DNA from: Gallionella sp.
GTDB taxonomy: Bacteria > Pseudomonadota > Gammaproteobacteria > Burkholderiales > Gallionellaceae
Assembly: GCA_028687335.1 (NCBI GenBank)
Contig: JAQUAI010000019.1
Location: 1 to 42,686, forward strand
DNA: 42,686 nt
Reading direction: 5' to 3'
A program made the position numbers and the translations under genes. Shown here one piece after another: positions 1-8,341 of the stretch (the first letter of the stretch is position 1; every line of letters starts with the position of its first letter). The notes below the pieces were generated by a model. It was not told the DNA's origin, did not search any database, and saw only the letters and a program-made list of their open reading frames with translations.

Positions 1-266
1 GCTGGCTTACCTGCCCCCAGCCTTCTTCCTTCCGCATCCTGATGCCCGCCCCCCGCCTTGGCGATCCACATACCGAATGCATAATTACAAACGATAGACC
101 CTAGCAGCAGACCGACATAAGCCGGATTCCAATAGCCGTAGAAAAACAACGAAGCGAGTGCCAGCCATCCGGCGGCATAGGCATGACTGACCCGCGCCAG
201 CCAGAAAAATCCCAGCAGAACGACCGGTAAAAAACCAAAGATGAAGATGTAGGAGTTAAATAGCAT
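1..266 (-). CDS. MBOAT O-acyltransferase, second copy (partial, N-terminal part only)
   Basis: This is the first 88 codons of a membrane-bound O-acyltransferase, running off the left edge. The ATG is at 266-264, six bases after the stop of the preceding GT39-like gene, so it is the next gene of the same operon. The visible protein has three hydrophobic segments and then the same hydrophilic GGGHQDAEGRR stretch found in the full-length MBOAT at 4917-6521. Nucleotide identity to 6256-6521 is about 97% (nine differences counted by eye), and most differences are silent. By family knowledge it would move an acyl group, probably acetyl, onto an extracellular glycan. Whether the rest of the gene is intact cannot be seen. 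Confidence 0.85.
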   Translation of the reverse strand, partial: MLFNSYIFIFGFLPVVLLGFFWLARVSHAYAAGWLALASLFFYGYWNPAYVGLLLGSIVCNYAFGMWIAKAGGGHQDAEGRRLGAGKP

Positions 267-272
267 GACTGA

Positions 273-1679
273 CTAGTATTTATTTTTGTCGATTACGCGC
301 GGAATATCGCATGCGATGCCACGGCAGAGGAGATAGAGATCGTCATTGGCAACGTTGAGCCGGATGAAGATACGGCTCCGTCCATCAGGTTCCATAGATA
401 GAAGGAAACCGTTATCCCACTCTGTCGGAGGACGGGTCAACGGTGCATGCTCAGGCAAACGGCGTAAGTCGATTTCGCTCACGATGTTTTCGCTCACCGA
501 GCGAGGATCGTTCACATACAGCGGGACAGGGCCGGTTTGCAGGGCAATGTCATGTGCGGCTTGGACATAATTGGCACCACGAAAATCATTTTGATACCAA
601 GGGAACAGGAATAGGGCGAATACGAATTTGAAAGCGATGAGTCCCGTAAACCAGCGCATGGCCAACACCGTGGCATCAGCGCGCCAAATGATGCGTGCCG
701 CAATAAGCGCGACGAATGGATAGATCGGCAGCAGATAGCGTATGCCGCCTTGCGGAGAAAGCCAGTATGGCAATAGGCAAAGCAGGGTGATGACAATAGC
801 CTCGCGCATTGCCAACGGCAAAGTCTCGACGCGGGTAACGCGCTTGCGTAACAGCAGATAAGCGGCAAGCAATGCTGCAGGTGATAAGCGGAGTAGTGTT
901 TCAAATGGATAAAGCAGGAAATGTTTGAAATAAGCTCCTGCATTTTGAGCGGAAAGTTTTTGCAGGATTTCGCCGACCATCGAACCGCCATGTCCGCTGG
1001 TTTGAGGTAGTGAGGTAAACCAAATAAATGGCGTGATAAGTGCGAATAAAAAAATGAGTAGCGATGTGGGAGACAGCAGGAACATCCTCTTATCGCGATT
1101 CCACAGTAGGGCGAATGCGGCGGTGCCGTAAAAAACATAAGCGGTGAATGCCTTGGTGAGCAGTGCGCAACTCACCAAAATCACGGAGAGCAGCAGCCAG
1201 CCGCGATGCCTGTCAGTAGCGGCGATCCACAATGAGGCCATGGCGCCGAACGTAAAGAAAGCGAACACAGGATCGGTGTAAGCCAGCCAACCGCGATAGA
1301 GCGATAAGTCGGCCATGGCTAGGCAGGCTAGGGCGGTGAATAAGGCAAAGTGATGATCGCCAAATAAGCGTCGGGTTAGCCAGAATAGCCAGCCAACGGT
1401 ACCCAGCGTGGCGATTACGCTGATTAGGCGGGTGGAAAGCAGCACATGCGTCCAACCGAGCGAATCGGCAAGGAGTATGACTAGCCAATTCAATAACGGT
1501 GGCCGATGCAGATCGTGGCCGTACATGGTTTGAATCAACCAGTTGTCGTTGAACCACATCTCCATCGAGCTGATGGTGTAGATACCCTCTTCGCCAACGG
1601 TGTAAAAGAATAAAGTCGGGATAAAACTTAAGGCTGCGAGCAATAGTAATACTTTGCTGGACATGAGCACATTTTTCAT
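273..1679 (-). CDS. GT39/ArnT-like polytopic membrane glycosyltransferase
   Basis: 468-residue integral membrane protein with about ten or more hydrophobic segments. The N-terminal layout resembles the PMT/ArnT (GT39) superfamily: one membrane segment, then an acidic loop (GEEGIY near residues 29-34), then an HRPPLLNW motif near residues 58-65 like the RPPL/KPPL loop of ArnT-type enzymes. Such enzymes transfer a sugar from a polyprenyl-phosphate donor to a periplasmic acceptor. The ATG overlaps the GtrA-like stop by four bases (ATGA), indicating translational coupling. With the GT2 and GtrA genes just upstream it forms the classic three-gene set for glycan decoration: make the lipid-linked sugar, flip it, transfer it. 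The acceptor is unknown. Confidence 0.75.
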   Translation of the reverse strand: MKNVLMSSKVLLLLAALSFIPTLFFYTVGEEGIYTISSMEMWFNDNWLIQTMYGHDLHRPPLLNWLVILLADSLGWTHVLLSTRLISVIATLGTVGWLFWLTRRLFGDHHFALFTALACLAMADLSLYRGWLAYTDPVFAFFTFGAMASLWIAATDRHRGWLLLSVILVSCALLTKAFTAYVFYGTAAFALLWNRDKRMFLLSPTSLLIFLFALITPFIWFTSLPQTSGHGGSMVGEILQKLSAQNAGAYFKHFLLYPFETLLRLSPAALLAAYLLLRKRVTRVETLPLAMREAIVITLLCLLPYWLSPQGGIRYLLPIYPFVALIAARIIWRADATVLAMRWFTGLIAFKFVFALFLFPWYQNDFRGANYVQAAHDIALQTGPVPLYVNDPRSVSENIVSEIDLRRLPEHAPLTRPPTEWDNGFLLSMEPDGRSRIFIRLNVANDDLYLLCRGIACDIPRVIDKNKY

Positions 1680-2074
1680 CGGTCGGCTCCGGGGGAGAAA
1701 ACCAACCAGCGTGTCAGCAGATACATGCTGGTTGTGTAGGCGACGGCAGAAAAGATTTGTGCCAAGTAGGCATTTAACTGCAAGCGCTCAAGCGCAAATT
1801 GAAGTGCGAGTAAATTCAAGGCGAAGCAGAGCATGAATGCCAGCAGATAGTGTGCAGCCTCGGTGGTGACGTGCCCTTGGCTGACAAAAACAAATTTACG
1901 CGAGACAAAAAAACCGAGCACCAAGCCAACCAGATAGCCTGCAACATTGGCGAGTAATGGTGTTGCACCGAACCCCATAAGCGCAAAGATGGTGGCGAAG
2001 CCTGCCAGCGTATTGAGTGCGCCGCTACCAGCATAGCGCCCGAGATAACCGGCTTCTTTGCGCAATGCGGTCAT
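1676..2074 (-). CDS. GtrA-like membrane protein (putative lipid-linked sugar flippase)
   Basis: 132 residues with four predicted membrane segments and the typical opening of the GtrA family: a basic N-terminus, then RYAGSGALNTLAGF, and a conserved FFVSRKFVF motif near residues 56-64. GtrA-like proteins are thought to translocate undecaprenyl-phosphate-linked glucose or similar sugars across the inner membrane; this is known for phage serotype-conversion cassettes and inferred here. The gene overlaps the upstream GT2 gene and the downstream GT39-like gene by four bases each. That matches the usual gtrA-gtrB-gtr(type) layout, with the third gene deciding specificity. Confidence 0.85.
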   Translation of the reverse strand: MTALRKEAGYLGRYAGSGALNTLAGFATIFALMGFGATPLLANVAGYLVGLVLGFFVSRKFVFVSQGHVTTEAAHYLLAFMLCFALNLLALQFALERLQLNAYLAQIFSAVAYTTSMYLLTRWLVFSPGADR

Positions 2075-3033
2075 GGCTCAGTGCGCCCGTCTGCTTGCCA
2101 AGTGGTAGCGCCGATGACGAACTGCGGTTTGCCGTTGAGCTTGAGGTAAGCGCGACCAAGGTACTCGCCTATCATGCCGATGCACAACGTTTGCACGCCA
2201 CCGATGAATAAAATTGTGGCGATGAGTGAGGCCCAGCCGCGCGGGAATTCGGGGTGCAGCATCTTTTGAATCACGATGAATACGATCATCATCAGGCTTA
2301 GTGCCGCCAGTGCAAAGCCGAGATAGGTTGCCAGCCGTAACGGTGTGATGGAAAAGCTGGTAGCCATCTTCATCCATAGCGAGAACAGGCTGCGGAAGGT
2401 GTAATTGCTGTCACCCTCGTCGCGTGCCTGATGTTCGATGTCGATGACGGTGATGGAGCGCGTCACATCCAAGATCAGGCCGTCGACATAGGCGTAGGGG
2501 CCGTCGTATTTGATGACTTCTCGCGCAATTTCGCGGCGCATCGCTTTGAACGAGGAAAGATAAAGCCCTTTGGGTTTGTCCAGTAGCAATGTGGCGACCC
2601 GGTCGTTAAAACGGCTGCCCCATTGCTTCCACAGCGCATGTTGGCGATTGACGTAGCGGGTGTAGCACACGTCGTAGCCACTCTCCAGCGCACGTAACAT
2701 GTCTCCCAGCGCATGGGGAGGATGCTGCAAATCGTCATCCATCATCACCACAAATTCGCCGCGTACGTTGTTCAGTCCGGCCATGACTGCATTGTGCTGA
2801 CCAGTGTTGCGACGCAGGTTGATTCCGCGCACGAAAGGATACTGCTCCGCTAGTGAGCGAATGACCTGCCAGCTATTGTCGGGGCTGGCATCGTTCACCA
2901 GAATCAACTCAAAGCGGTCGACCAAGCCTTCTTCCTCCATGCGTGCCAACACATGAGCCGCCAGCTTGGGCAGGATGAGGGCACTGCGATAAACCGGCAC
3001 CACGATGGAAAGCTTGCAGGCAGTATCAGTCAT
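2071..3033 (-). CDS. GT2 family glycosyltransferase (GtrB/DPM1-like)
   Basis: Glycosyltransferase with the GT-A opening LSIVVPVYRS and a metal-binding DDDLQHPP motif near residue 95. Two C-terminal membrane segments are present, as in GtrB and ArnC. These enzymes load glucose, mannose or aminoarabinose from a nucleotide sugar onto polyprenyl phosphate on the cytoplasmic face. The open frame extends up to 3066, but the ATG at 3033 is preferred: it overlaps the upstream stop in an ATGACTGA arrangement and leaves the usual short N-terminus before the first beta strand. The ATG at 3042 is an alternative. It likely supplies the lipid-linked sugar used by the GtrA-like and GT39-like products. Confidence 0.85.
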   Translation of the reverse strand: MTDTACKLSIVVPVYRSALILPKLAAHVLARMEEEGLVDRFELILVNDASPDNSWQVIRSLAEQYPFVRGINLRRNTGQHNAVMAGLNNVRGEFVVMMDDDLQHPPHALGDMLRALESGYDVCYTRYVNRQHALWKQWGSRFNDRVATLLLDKPKGLYLSSFKAMRREIAREVIKYDGPYAYVDGLILDVTRSITVIDIEHQARDEGDSNYTFRSLFSLWMKMATSFSITPLRLATYLGFALAALSLMMIVFIVIQKMLHPEFPRGWASLIATILFIGGVQTLCIGMIGEYLGRAYLKLNGKPQFVIGATTWQADGRTEP

Positions 3034-3724
3034 GTTTGCCATAGTATTTGTCGAGCACGCGATCAAGATAGTTGGGGCCGAATTTTACGTCAGCGACACC
3101 GAGCGCGGGACGAATCGCTGCAATGTCGATGGAATAGCCGGAGCCGCGCGGCTCGGTATCGAAAATTGCCCGTTTGCCGGTGACACGTTCCAGTGCGGCG
3201 ACGATTTCGGGCAGTGGATAACTGATTTCGTTGGCGATATTCAATGTCAACTTGCGCGCGTCAGAGGTGTCGATGAAATAACGTGCGACGGCGGCGACAT
3301 CGTCGACATCAATGATGTTACGGCGGGCGTTTTGCCACAAGGTAAAAGACTCGCTGCGCGAGATACGCGCATACAAATGATTTAGCAGCGTGTGTGGGTT
3401 GGGGGTGTGTCCCGCGACTTGTGGTAATCGCAGAATCAAATGCTGCGGATGCGAACGAACCAAGGCTTCCATCGCCAGTTTGTGTTGTACGTAAGGCGTG
3501 GCTTGCGCTTCCGGGTCGGCCACGCTGCATGTGCCGAAATAAACAAACGTATTCGCATCGGCATGCTGTCGCAATGCTTCGGATAGCCGAGTGTGTTCGC
3601 GCTCGAATTCATGCGGGTCACGGCAGGCCGAGTTGGAGACTCCCGCTGCATAGATGCAGACATTGTCCTGGTTTGCGTAATTCGGTGCGAAGGCGCGGGC
3701 TAACAGCCCGGATCCGATCATCAT
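3026..3724 (-). CDS. Short NAD(P)-binding epimerase/dehydratase-like protein
   Basis: 232 residues resembling the extended short-chain dehydrogenase superfamily, but compact. The N-terminus MMIGSGLLARAF looks like a clipped nucleotide-binding loop. A GTCSV segment is followed by a YVQHK motif (YxxxK catalytic pair), then LRLPQVAG, and a DVDDVAAVARYFID helix typical of sugar-nucleotide epimerases. At 232 residues it is well below the roughly 310 of full epimerases. The start at 3724 has a good GGAGG six bases upstream and overlaps the upstream stop (ATGATGA). Its operon place suggests it prepares or modifies the sugar later transferred. The substrate is not deducible. Confidence 0.7.
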   Translation of the reverse strand: MMIGSGLLARAFAPNYANQDNVCIYAAGVSNSACRDPHEFEREHTRLSEALRQHADANTFVYFGTCSVADPEAQATPYVQHKLAMEALVRSHPQHLILRLPQVAGHTPNPHTLLNHLYARISRSESFTLWQNARRNIIDVDDVAAVARYFIDTSDARKLTLNIANEISYPLPEIVAALERVTGKRAIFDTEPRGSGYSIDIAAIRPALGVADVKFGPNYLDRVLDKYYGKHD

Positions 3725-4917
3725 GGACGACCTCCTGCTGTTGTTAGCAATGGCTTGCCGCTCGGGTAACGTGCGCTTTCCCAGAAGCCTGAAAATATTT
3801 TCTGGTAGCAGCTCTGTACGGCATGATGCGGATCGAGAAACTCATCTGTTTGGCAGTCGTAACGTTCACTCTGACCGAAATCAAACAGAGCAATGTCATG
3901 TTCACTCGACCACGCTCCTAGGTGTTGTTTTGTTGTTGCCAGATAGCTGGATAGTTGAGGGTGTTTCATAAATGCCTGCTCCATGCCAGTTAGCAGCGGT
4001 GGCATGATGAGGATCAATGTTTTGTTCTGTTTTTTCAACTTCGCATCTATGGCGGCAAGACGGTCGAGCAGTTTTTGCTCCGGTACACCCTTGGTGTGTA
4101 GCAGGGCTTTGGCATACATTGAACTGGAAGAGGTCGCGCCGACTATTAGCGCGCGTGCCGTGCTGACGCGGGTGTAATCGGAGAAAGTTGCACTGCCGTC
4201 GTGGCGGAAACCGTTGCAGTACCCCCGGTTGTAAACGCCAAAATCTTTGCCGAGTGATTTGCCGTCAGGACATTGATATTCATCACTCCCTAGTTGCAGA
4301 AAATATTGCCGAAATGCATCTTGAGGATCATCCGCGCGCGCAATGCTGCGCAGGATATTCCACAACTTGGACATGCGTGGATAGGAGACCGATTCCTGTA
4401 GCAGCGCAAGGAAGGAGGGAGTGTTTTTCTGCGCCAGTGCTTTTTGCCGATCTGGGCGTGACAGATCAACTGTGAGTGGTTCTCCCGGCATGTAAATGAA
4501 ATCAATGGCCCAGTCCATCATGATGATGTAGTGCTGGATGTCTGGTGCGTGTGTTGTTAGATATTCGACCTGCGCAATGCTGTTACGTAGCGGGCTGCCA
4601 CTCTGGGTGAAGTTATATAGTCGCCAATCTGAAGGCAGCATGCCGTTGTCTATGGTCATTGCTGTCGACGCGCCGAAAATTACGGTATCAATCTCCGGCA
4701 GTCTGTCGTTCAGACGCAGGGTTTTGAAGAAACCATTGTTCCCGAGTGTTGGTGTAAAAGTGATGCCGTGCGTTTGCTGCTGCCAGTCGCTAGCGGCGAA
4801 GGACATCGCCTTAATATCGCCCTCGTTACGCAACAGGACCAGATTCAATGCGATGGCAGGCAGCAGTGTCAGGCTGCATAGCAACAACATCCAGAGCAGA
4901 TAGCGTTTGTGTTTCAT
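3721..4917 (-). CDS. SGNH-hydrolase-like membrane-anchored protein, partner of MBOAT
   Basis: About 398 residues. A basic start and one hydrophobic N-terminal helix suggest a signal anchor with the bulk in the periplasm. The fold looks SGNH/GDSL-like: an FGAST block near residue 80 takes the place of the GDS nucleophile motif, and a LDPHH segment near residue 362 fits the catalytic Asp-x-x-His. AlgJ/AlgX, DltD and PatB-type proteins with this architecture work with an MBOAT protein to acylate exported polysaccharides. The ATG at 4917 is preferred over an in-frame TTG at 4920; it shares one base with the MBOAT stop (TGATG). The family call is inference from motif spacing and the MBOAT neighbour. 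Confidence 0.65.
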   Translation of the reverse strand: MKHKRYLLWMLLLCSLTLLPAIALNLVLLRNEGDIKAMSFAASDWQQQTHGITFTPTLGNNGFFKTLRLNDRLPEIDTVIFGASTAMTIDNGMLPSDWRLYNFTQSGSPLRNSIAQVEYLTTHAPDIQHYIIMMDWAIDFIYMPGEPLTVDLSRPDRQKALAQKNTPSFLALLQESVSYPRMSKLWNILRSIARADDPQDAFRQYFLQLGSDEYQCPDGKSLGKDFGVYNRGYCNGFRHDGSATFSDYTRVSTARALIVGATSSSSMYAKALLHTKGVPEQKLLDRLAAIDAKLKKQNKTLILIMPPLLTGMEQAFMKHPQLSSYLATTKQHLGAWSSEHDIALFDFGQSERYDCQTDEFLDPHHAVQSCYQKIFSGFWESARYPSGKPLLTTAGGRP

Positions 4918-6521
4918 CAAAATTGAAAATACAAAAAGGTGGACTGTTGCGACAAATTAATGAGCGCCACAAATGCCAGCCCCCAAACTAATGCGGCCGC
5001 GATGAAATGTGGGCGCCAAGCGAGCCAGGTTTTTGCGGCTGGCTGTGGGGCATCGAGCGCGGGCTTGAAATGTTGCATGATGGTCTGGGTGTTGGGCGCG
5101 AGCCAGACGATAAGCAGCAGTATCCATACCCAGTTCATCATGCCGCCAGTGGCTAGCCCGTTGCTAGGGCCGAACCAGTCGTGAGCGGTGAGCCAGTCGT
5201 GGAATGCTGGAATGCGGATGAACCAGTTGTCTGGCAGATAGACCCCGTTTGAGCCGAACATGGCGTAGATGATTGTCATGGCTGTATCGAAATCGCTGGC
5301 GCGGAAAAACACCCAAGCCACGGTCACGGCTAGGAATGTCAATAAGCCCGACAGCCAATGCATAGGCCACGACAGCGGTTTTTTGGGGTCTTGTCCGAAT
5401 GCTCGGCGCAAGGCGTGCCAAGCATGATTAATCATCAGATATAGACCGTGCAGCGCACCCCAGACGACGAATGTCCAACCCGCGCCGTGCCACAAACCGC
5501 CGAGCAGCATGGTGACAAAAAGATTCAGATAGCGGCGCATCTTGCCGTGACGGTTGCCGCCCAGCGTGAAGTAAAGATAGTCGCGTAAAAAACGCGACAG
5601 TGTCATGTGCCAGCGCCGCCAAAAGTCGATGATGTTTACTGCTTTGTAAGGCGAGTGAAAATTCAACGGCAATATCACGCCGAACATGCGCGACAAGCCG
5701 ATAGCCATATCGGAATAACCGGAGAAGTCGAAATACAGTTGCAGGGTGTAGCACAACGCCCCGCCCCAAGCTTCCGCAAAACTCAGTTGCACGCCCGCGC
5801 CGGGCGCATCGAAAACGGTGGGCACGTAATAGGCAATGTTGTCCGCCAGAATCACCTTCTTGAACAAGCCAATGCAGAAGATGGTCAGGCCAACAGCGAT
5901 ATTTTCGTAACTGATTTTGTAGGTAGAGGCATGCGCGAACTGCGGCATCATTTCCTTGTGATGCAAGACTGGCCCGGCGATCAAATGGGGGAAATAAGTC
6001 ACGAAGAGGACATAGTGAATGAAGTTATATTCCTTCACCTCACCGCGATAGGTATCGACCAGAAAAGCGATCTGAGTAAAGGTAAAGAACGAAATACCCA
6101 GCGGCAACATAATCTCGCCCAGCGTCCAAGCCGTCCCCGCCACCTCATTCACACTACCGACGAAGAAATTCGCATACTTGTAATACGCCAGCAACGCCAG
6201 ATTTGCCGCAATCGCCACCATCAATAAATGCTTTTTGTTGATACTCCGTACTCCTGCTGGCTTACCAGTCCCCAGCCTTCTGCCTTCTGCATCCTGATGC
6301 CCGCCCCCCGCCTTGGCGATCCACATTCCGAATGCATAATTACAAACGATAGACCCTAGCAGCAGACCAACATAAGCCGGATTCCAATAGCCGTAGAAAA
6401 ACAACGAAGCGAGTGCCAGCCATCCGGCAGCATAGGCATGACTGACTCGCGCCAGCCAGAAAAATCCCAGCAGCACGACCGGTAAAAAACCAAAGATGAA
6501 GATGTAGGAGTTAAATAGCAT
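4917..6521 (-). CDS. MBOAT family O-acyltransferase (AlgI-like)
   Basis: 534-residue polytopic membrane protein of the AlgI type. The diagnostic segment LLGGLWHGAGWTFVVWG is centred near residue 344 and contains the catalytic histidine. The conserved YFDFSGYSDMAIG and FHSPYKAVNIIDFWRRWHMTLSRFLRDY-type region lies upstream of it. Such proteins move acyl groups from a cytoplasmic donor across the membrane for transfer to an extracellular glycan, usually with an SGNH-fold partner such as the next gene. It is first in the operon. Residues 77-99 are a hydrophilic stretch (GGGHQDAEGRR and onward) that looks inserted between two membrane segments. A nearly identical second copy begins at the left edge of the window. 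Confidence 0.92.
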   Translation of the reverse strand: MLFNSYIFIFGFLPVVLLGFFWLARVSHAYAAGWLALASLFFYGYWNPAYVGLLLGSIVCNYAFGMWIAKAGGGHQDAEGRRLGTGKPAGVRSINKKHLLMVAIAANLALLAYYKYANFFVGSVNEVAGTAWTLGEIMLPLGISFFTFTQIAFLVDTYRGEVKEYNFIHYVLFVTYFPHLIAGPVLHHKEMMPQFAHASTYKISYENIAVGLTIFCIGLFKKVILADNIAYYVPTVFDAPGAGVQLSFAEAWGGALCYTLQLYFDFSGYSDMAIGLSRMFGVILPLNFHSPYKAVNIIDFWRRWHMTLSRFLRDYLYFTLGGNRHGKMRRYLNLFVTMLLGGLWHGAGWTFVVWGALHGLYLMINHAWHALRRAFGQDPKKPLSWPMHWLSGLLTFLAVTVAWVFFRASDFDTAMTIIYAMFGSNGVYLPDNWFIRIPAFHDWLTAHDWFGPSNGLATGGMMNWVWILLLIVWLAPNTQTIMQHFKPALDAPQPAAKTWLAWRPHFIAAALVWGLAFVALINLSQQSTFLYFQF

Positions 6522-6633
6522 CAGGCAAACGAAATACTTCCAGCCTGTGGCCGCAAATAGAAAACGTGGTTCATGGTTGTTTAATGGAAATCTGGTACGC
6601 TATTTTACAGACAAACGCGACGGGTAAGATGCA
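6522..6633. promoter_or_regulatory. Divergent intergenic region between the MBOAT operon and apaH
   Basis: 112 bases separate the two divergent starts. On the plus strand a TTGTTT at 6577-6582 and a TATTTT at 6601-6606 are spaced by 18 bases and could serve apaH. No strong ribosome site is visible before the apaH ATG (only GGGTAAG). Promoter assignment is by eye. Confidence 0.35.
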
Positions 6634-7455
6634 ATGGCAACATACGCAGTAGGCGATATTCAAGGGTGCTATGCCGAACTGGAGCAGCTGCTGGCGCGAA
6701 TCGCGTTTGATCCGGCGCGTGATCGCCTCTGGCTAGTTGGCGACTTAGTTAATCGTGGTCCCGGCTCGTTGCAAGTATTGCGCTTGGTCAAATCGCTGGG
6801 CGACAGCGCTGTCACCGTATTGGGTAACCATGACCTGCATTTGTTGGCAGTGGCGGAAGGCGTGGCCGAGCTGCATCGCAGTGATACTTTAGATGACATC
6901 CTGAACGCCCCAGACCGCGACGAACTGTTGCACTGGTTGCGTCACCAGAAGCTATGCCATGCCGAACACGGATACATCCTCATTCATGCGGGGCTGCTAC
7001 CGCAATGGAGCGTCAAACAGGCACTTTCACTTTCGGCAGAGGTCGAAGCCGCCTTGCGCGGTAATGATTACGTCGAGTTTTTGACGCGCATGTACGGCAA
7101 CTCGCCGAATGCTTGGGATGACGAACTTACCGGCTACAAACGCTTGCGCGTCATCGTCAACACCTTTACCCGGATGCGCATCTGCACGCCGCAGGGCGAG
7201 ATGGAATTCAAATTTAAAGGCGCGGTGCGAGACATCCCATCCGACTATCTACCGTGGTACGAGGCGCCCAAACGCAAGAGCCGCGATACCACCGTGATTT
7301 TTGGCCACTGGTCAGCGCTCGGGTTGATCGTGCGGGACAACGTCATCGCGCTCGATACTGGCTGCCTGTGGGGCGGGCCGATGACAGCTATACGCTTGGA
7401 AGACCGCGAACTGATTCAGGTTGCATGCACTAATCCGGTTGCCAAGAATTGGTGA
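6634..7455 (+). CDS. apaH: Symmetrical bis(5'-nucleosyl)-tetraphosphatase
   Basis: 273 residues, the normal length for ApaH. All calcineurin-like metallophosphatase blocks are present: GDIQGCYAEL from residue 7, GDLVNRGPGS from residue 36, GNHD at 64-67, an IHAGLLPQW segment, and a late FGHWSALG block. The enzyme cleaves Ap4A and related dinucleotides to two nucleoside diphosphates in the cytosol and is linked to stress responses and RNA-cap removal. It appears to be a single-gene unit, divergent from the glycan operon and convergent with the DUF2269 gene. apaG, its neighbour in enterobacteria, lies far away at 38 kb here. Confidence 0.97.
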   Translation: MATYAVGDIQGCYAELEQLLARIAFDPARDRLWLVGDLVNRGPGSLQVLRLVKSLGDSAVTVLGNHDLHLLAVAEGVAELHRSDTLDDILNAPDRDELLHWLRHQKLCHAEHGYILIHAGLLPQWSVKQALSLSAEVEAALRGNDYVEFLTRMYGNSPNAWDDELTGYKRLRVIVNTFTRMRICTPQGEMEFKFKGAVRDIPSDYLPWYEAPKRKSRDTTVIFGHWSALGLIVRDNVIALDTGCLWGGPMTAIRLEDRELIQVACTNPVAKNW

Positions 7456-7489
7456 GGGTGAGTCTGCATGACGGTGCAAGCGAGCATTA

Positions 7490-7960
7490 TCAAATACTCG
7501 GTTTAAACACCATCAAGCCAAACACAACCAACATGGAAGGAAACGCGAGTTTCCCCAAAATCTCCCAGCGTTTCGCATACTGCCAATACAGCGCAGGAAG
7601 CACTGTATGACCATCCGCCGCAACCCTCGCCATCTTCGCCATTTGTATCTGCAACCACACCACGGGCAGCCACCACGCCCCGGCCAGTAGAAACAGTACA
7701 TACGTAAGCAACAGCCAAGTGTCAGTCAGAGAATAGCCCGCCATGGATGCCAGCATAAATCCGCTCAGAGGTTGGATGACAACGGTCGGCGCGGTGAACC
7801 ACCAATCGGCACGCACGACAAGTCTTGACACTTCTGCAATGGCGGCAACATTGCGTGTGCGATGGATGAAATATAGGTAAAACGCGCTGCCGAATCCCAC
7901 GCCGACAAGGGCCACGCTGGACAGAATGTGTACCCATTTGAGTAGCAAGTAGGTATTCAT
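7490..7960 (-). CDS. DUF2269 family integral membrane protein
   Basis: 156 residues with four hydrophobic segments. The opening LLLKWVHILSSVALVGVGFGSAFY and later RADWWFTAPTVVIQPLSGFML are typical of the DUF2269 family, which has no established biochemical role. The histidine in the first membrane segment (KWVHI) recalls haem- or quinone-associated membrane proteins, but this is speculation. The ATG overlaps the DoxX-like stop by four bases (ATGA), so it is the last cistron of the operon headed by the gene at 10022. Its 3' end is convergent with apaH, 34 bases away. Confidence 0.8.
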   Translation of the reverse strand: MNTYLLLKWVHILSSVALVGVGFGSAFYLYFIHRTRNVAAIAEVSRLVVRADWWFTAPTVVIQPLSGFMLASMAGYSLTDTWLLLTYVLFLLAGAWWLPVVWLQIQMAKMARVAADGHTVLPALYWQYAKRWEILGKLAFPSMLVVFGLMVFKPSI

Positions 7961-8331
7961 TTGGTTTTCTCCTCATATGAGTACAGCAGCCAGAGCAGCA
8001 TCAGGATTGGCAAGTTTTTCAGCACGGGGCCAAAAGGATGTAGCCAGTATTCTGGCAAGCCGGCTGTGATGAAGGCGCTGTAGGTCAACACTAAGATTGC
8101 TTGAGCCAGCCACAACAGGCGCGAAGATAGCGCAAGCGTCATTAATCCAAGTGCTATATCCAGCACTGCCGAACCATACAGCGCAAACAAAGCGACGTTT
8201 TCATGCAAGCCAACTTGTCCTAACAAAGCCAAGCTTTCCTGCTGCGGAAAAATGCCCAGAGATAACACGCCCGTCACAAGCCAAACCGTGGCGAGCGAAT
8301 ATCGCACCAACATCAAATCACGTGCGCGCAT
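7957..8331 (-). CDS. DoxX-like small membrane protein
   Basis: About 124 residues with four membrane segments, similar in layout to the DoxX-like family (LARYSLATVWL-type opening, a charged loop, then four helices). DoxX-like proteins are often encoded beside redox or thiol-stress genes, but their activity is generally undefined. The frame opens at 8337, but the ATG at 8331 is preferred because AGGAG lies exactly six bases upstream; the first ATG would sit directly on that site. The gene starts just downstream of the NAD(P)-binding gene stop and overlaps the DUF2269 gene by four bases, so the three are translated together. Confidence 0.75.
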   Translation of the reverse strand: MRARDLMLVRYSLATVWLVTGVLSLGIFPQQESLALLGQVGLHENVALFALYGSAVLDIALGLMTLALSSRLLWLAQAILVLTYSAFITAGLPEYWLHPFGPVLKNLPILMLLWLLYSYEEKTK

Positions 8332-8341
8332 CGTCATCTCC

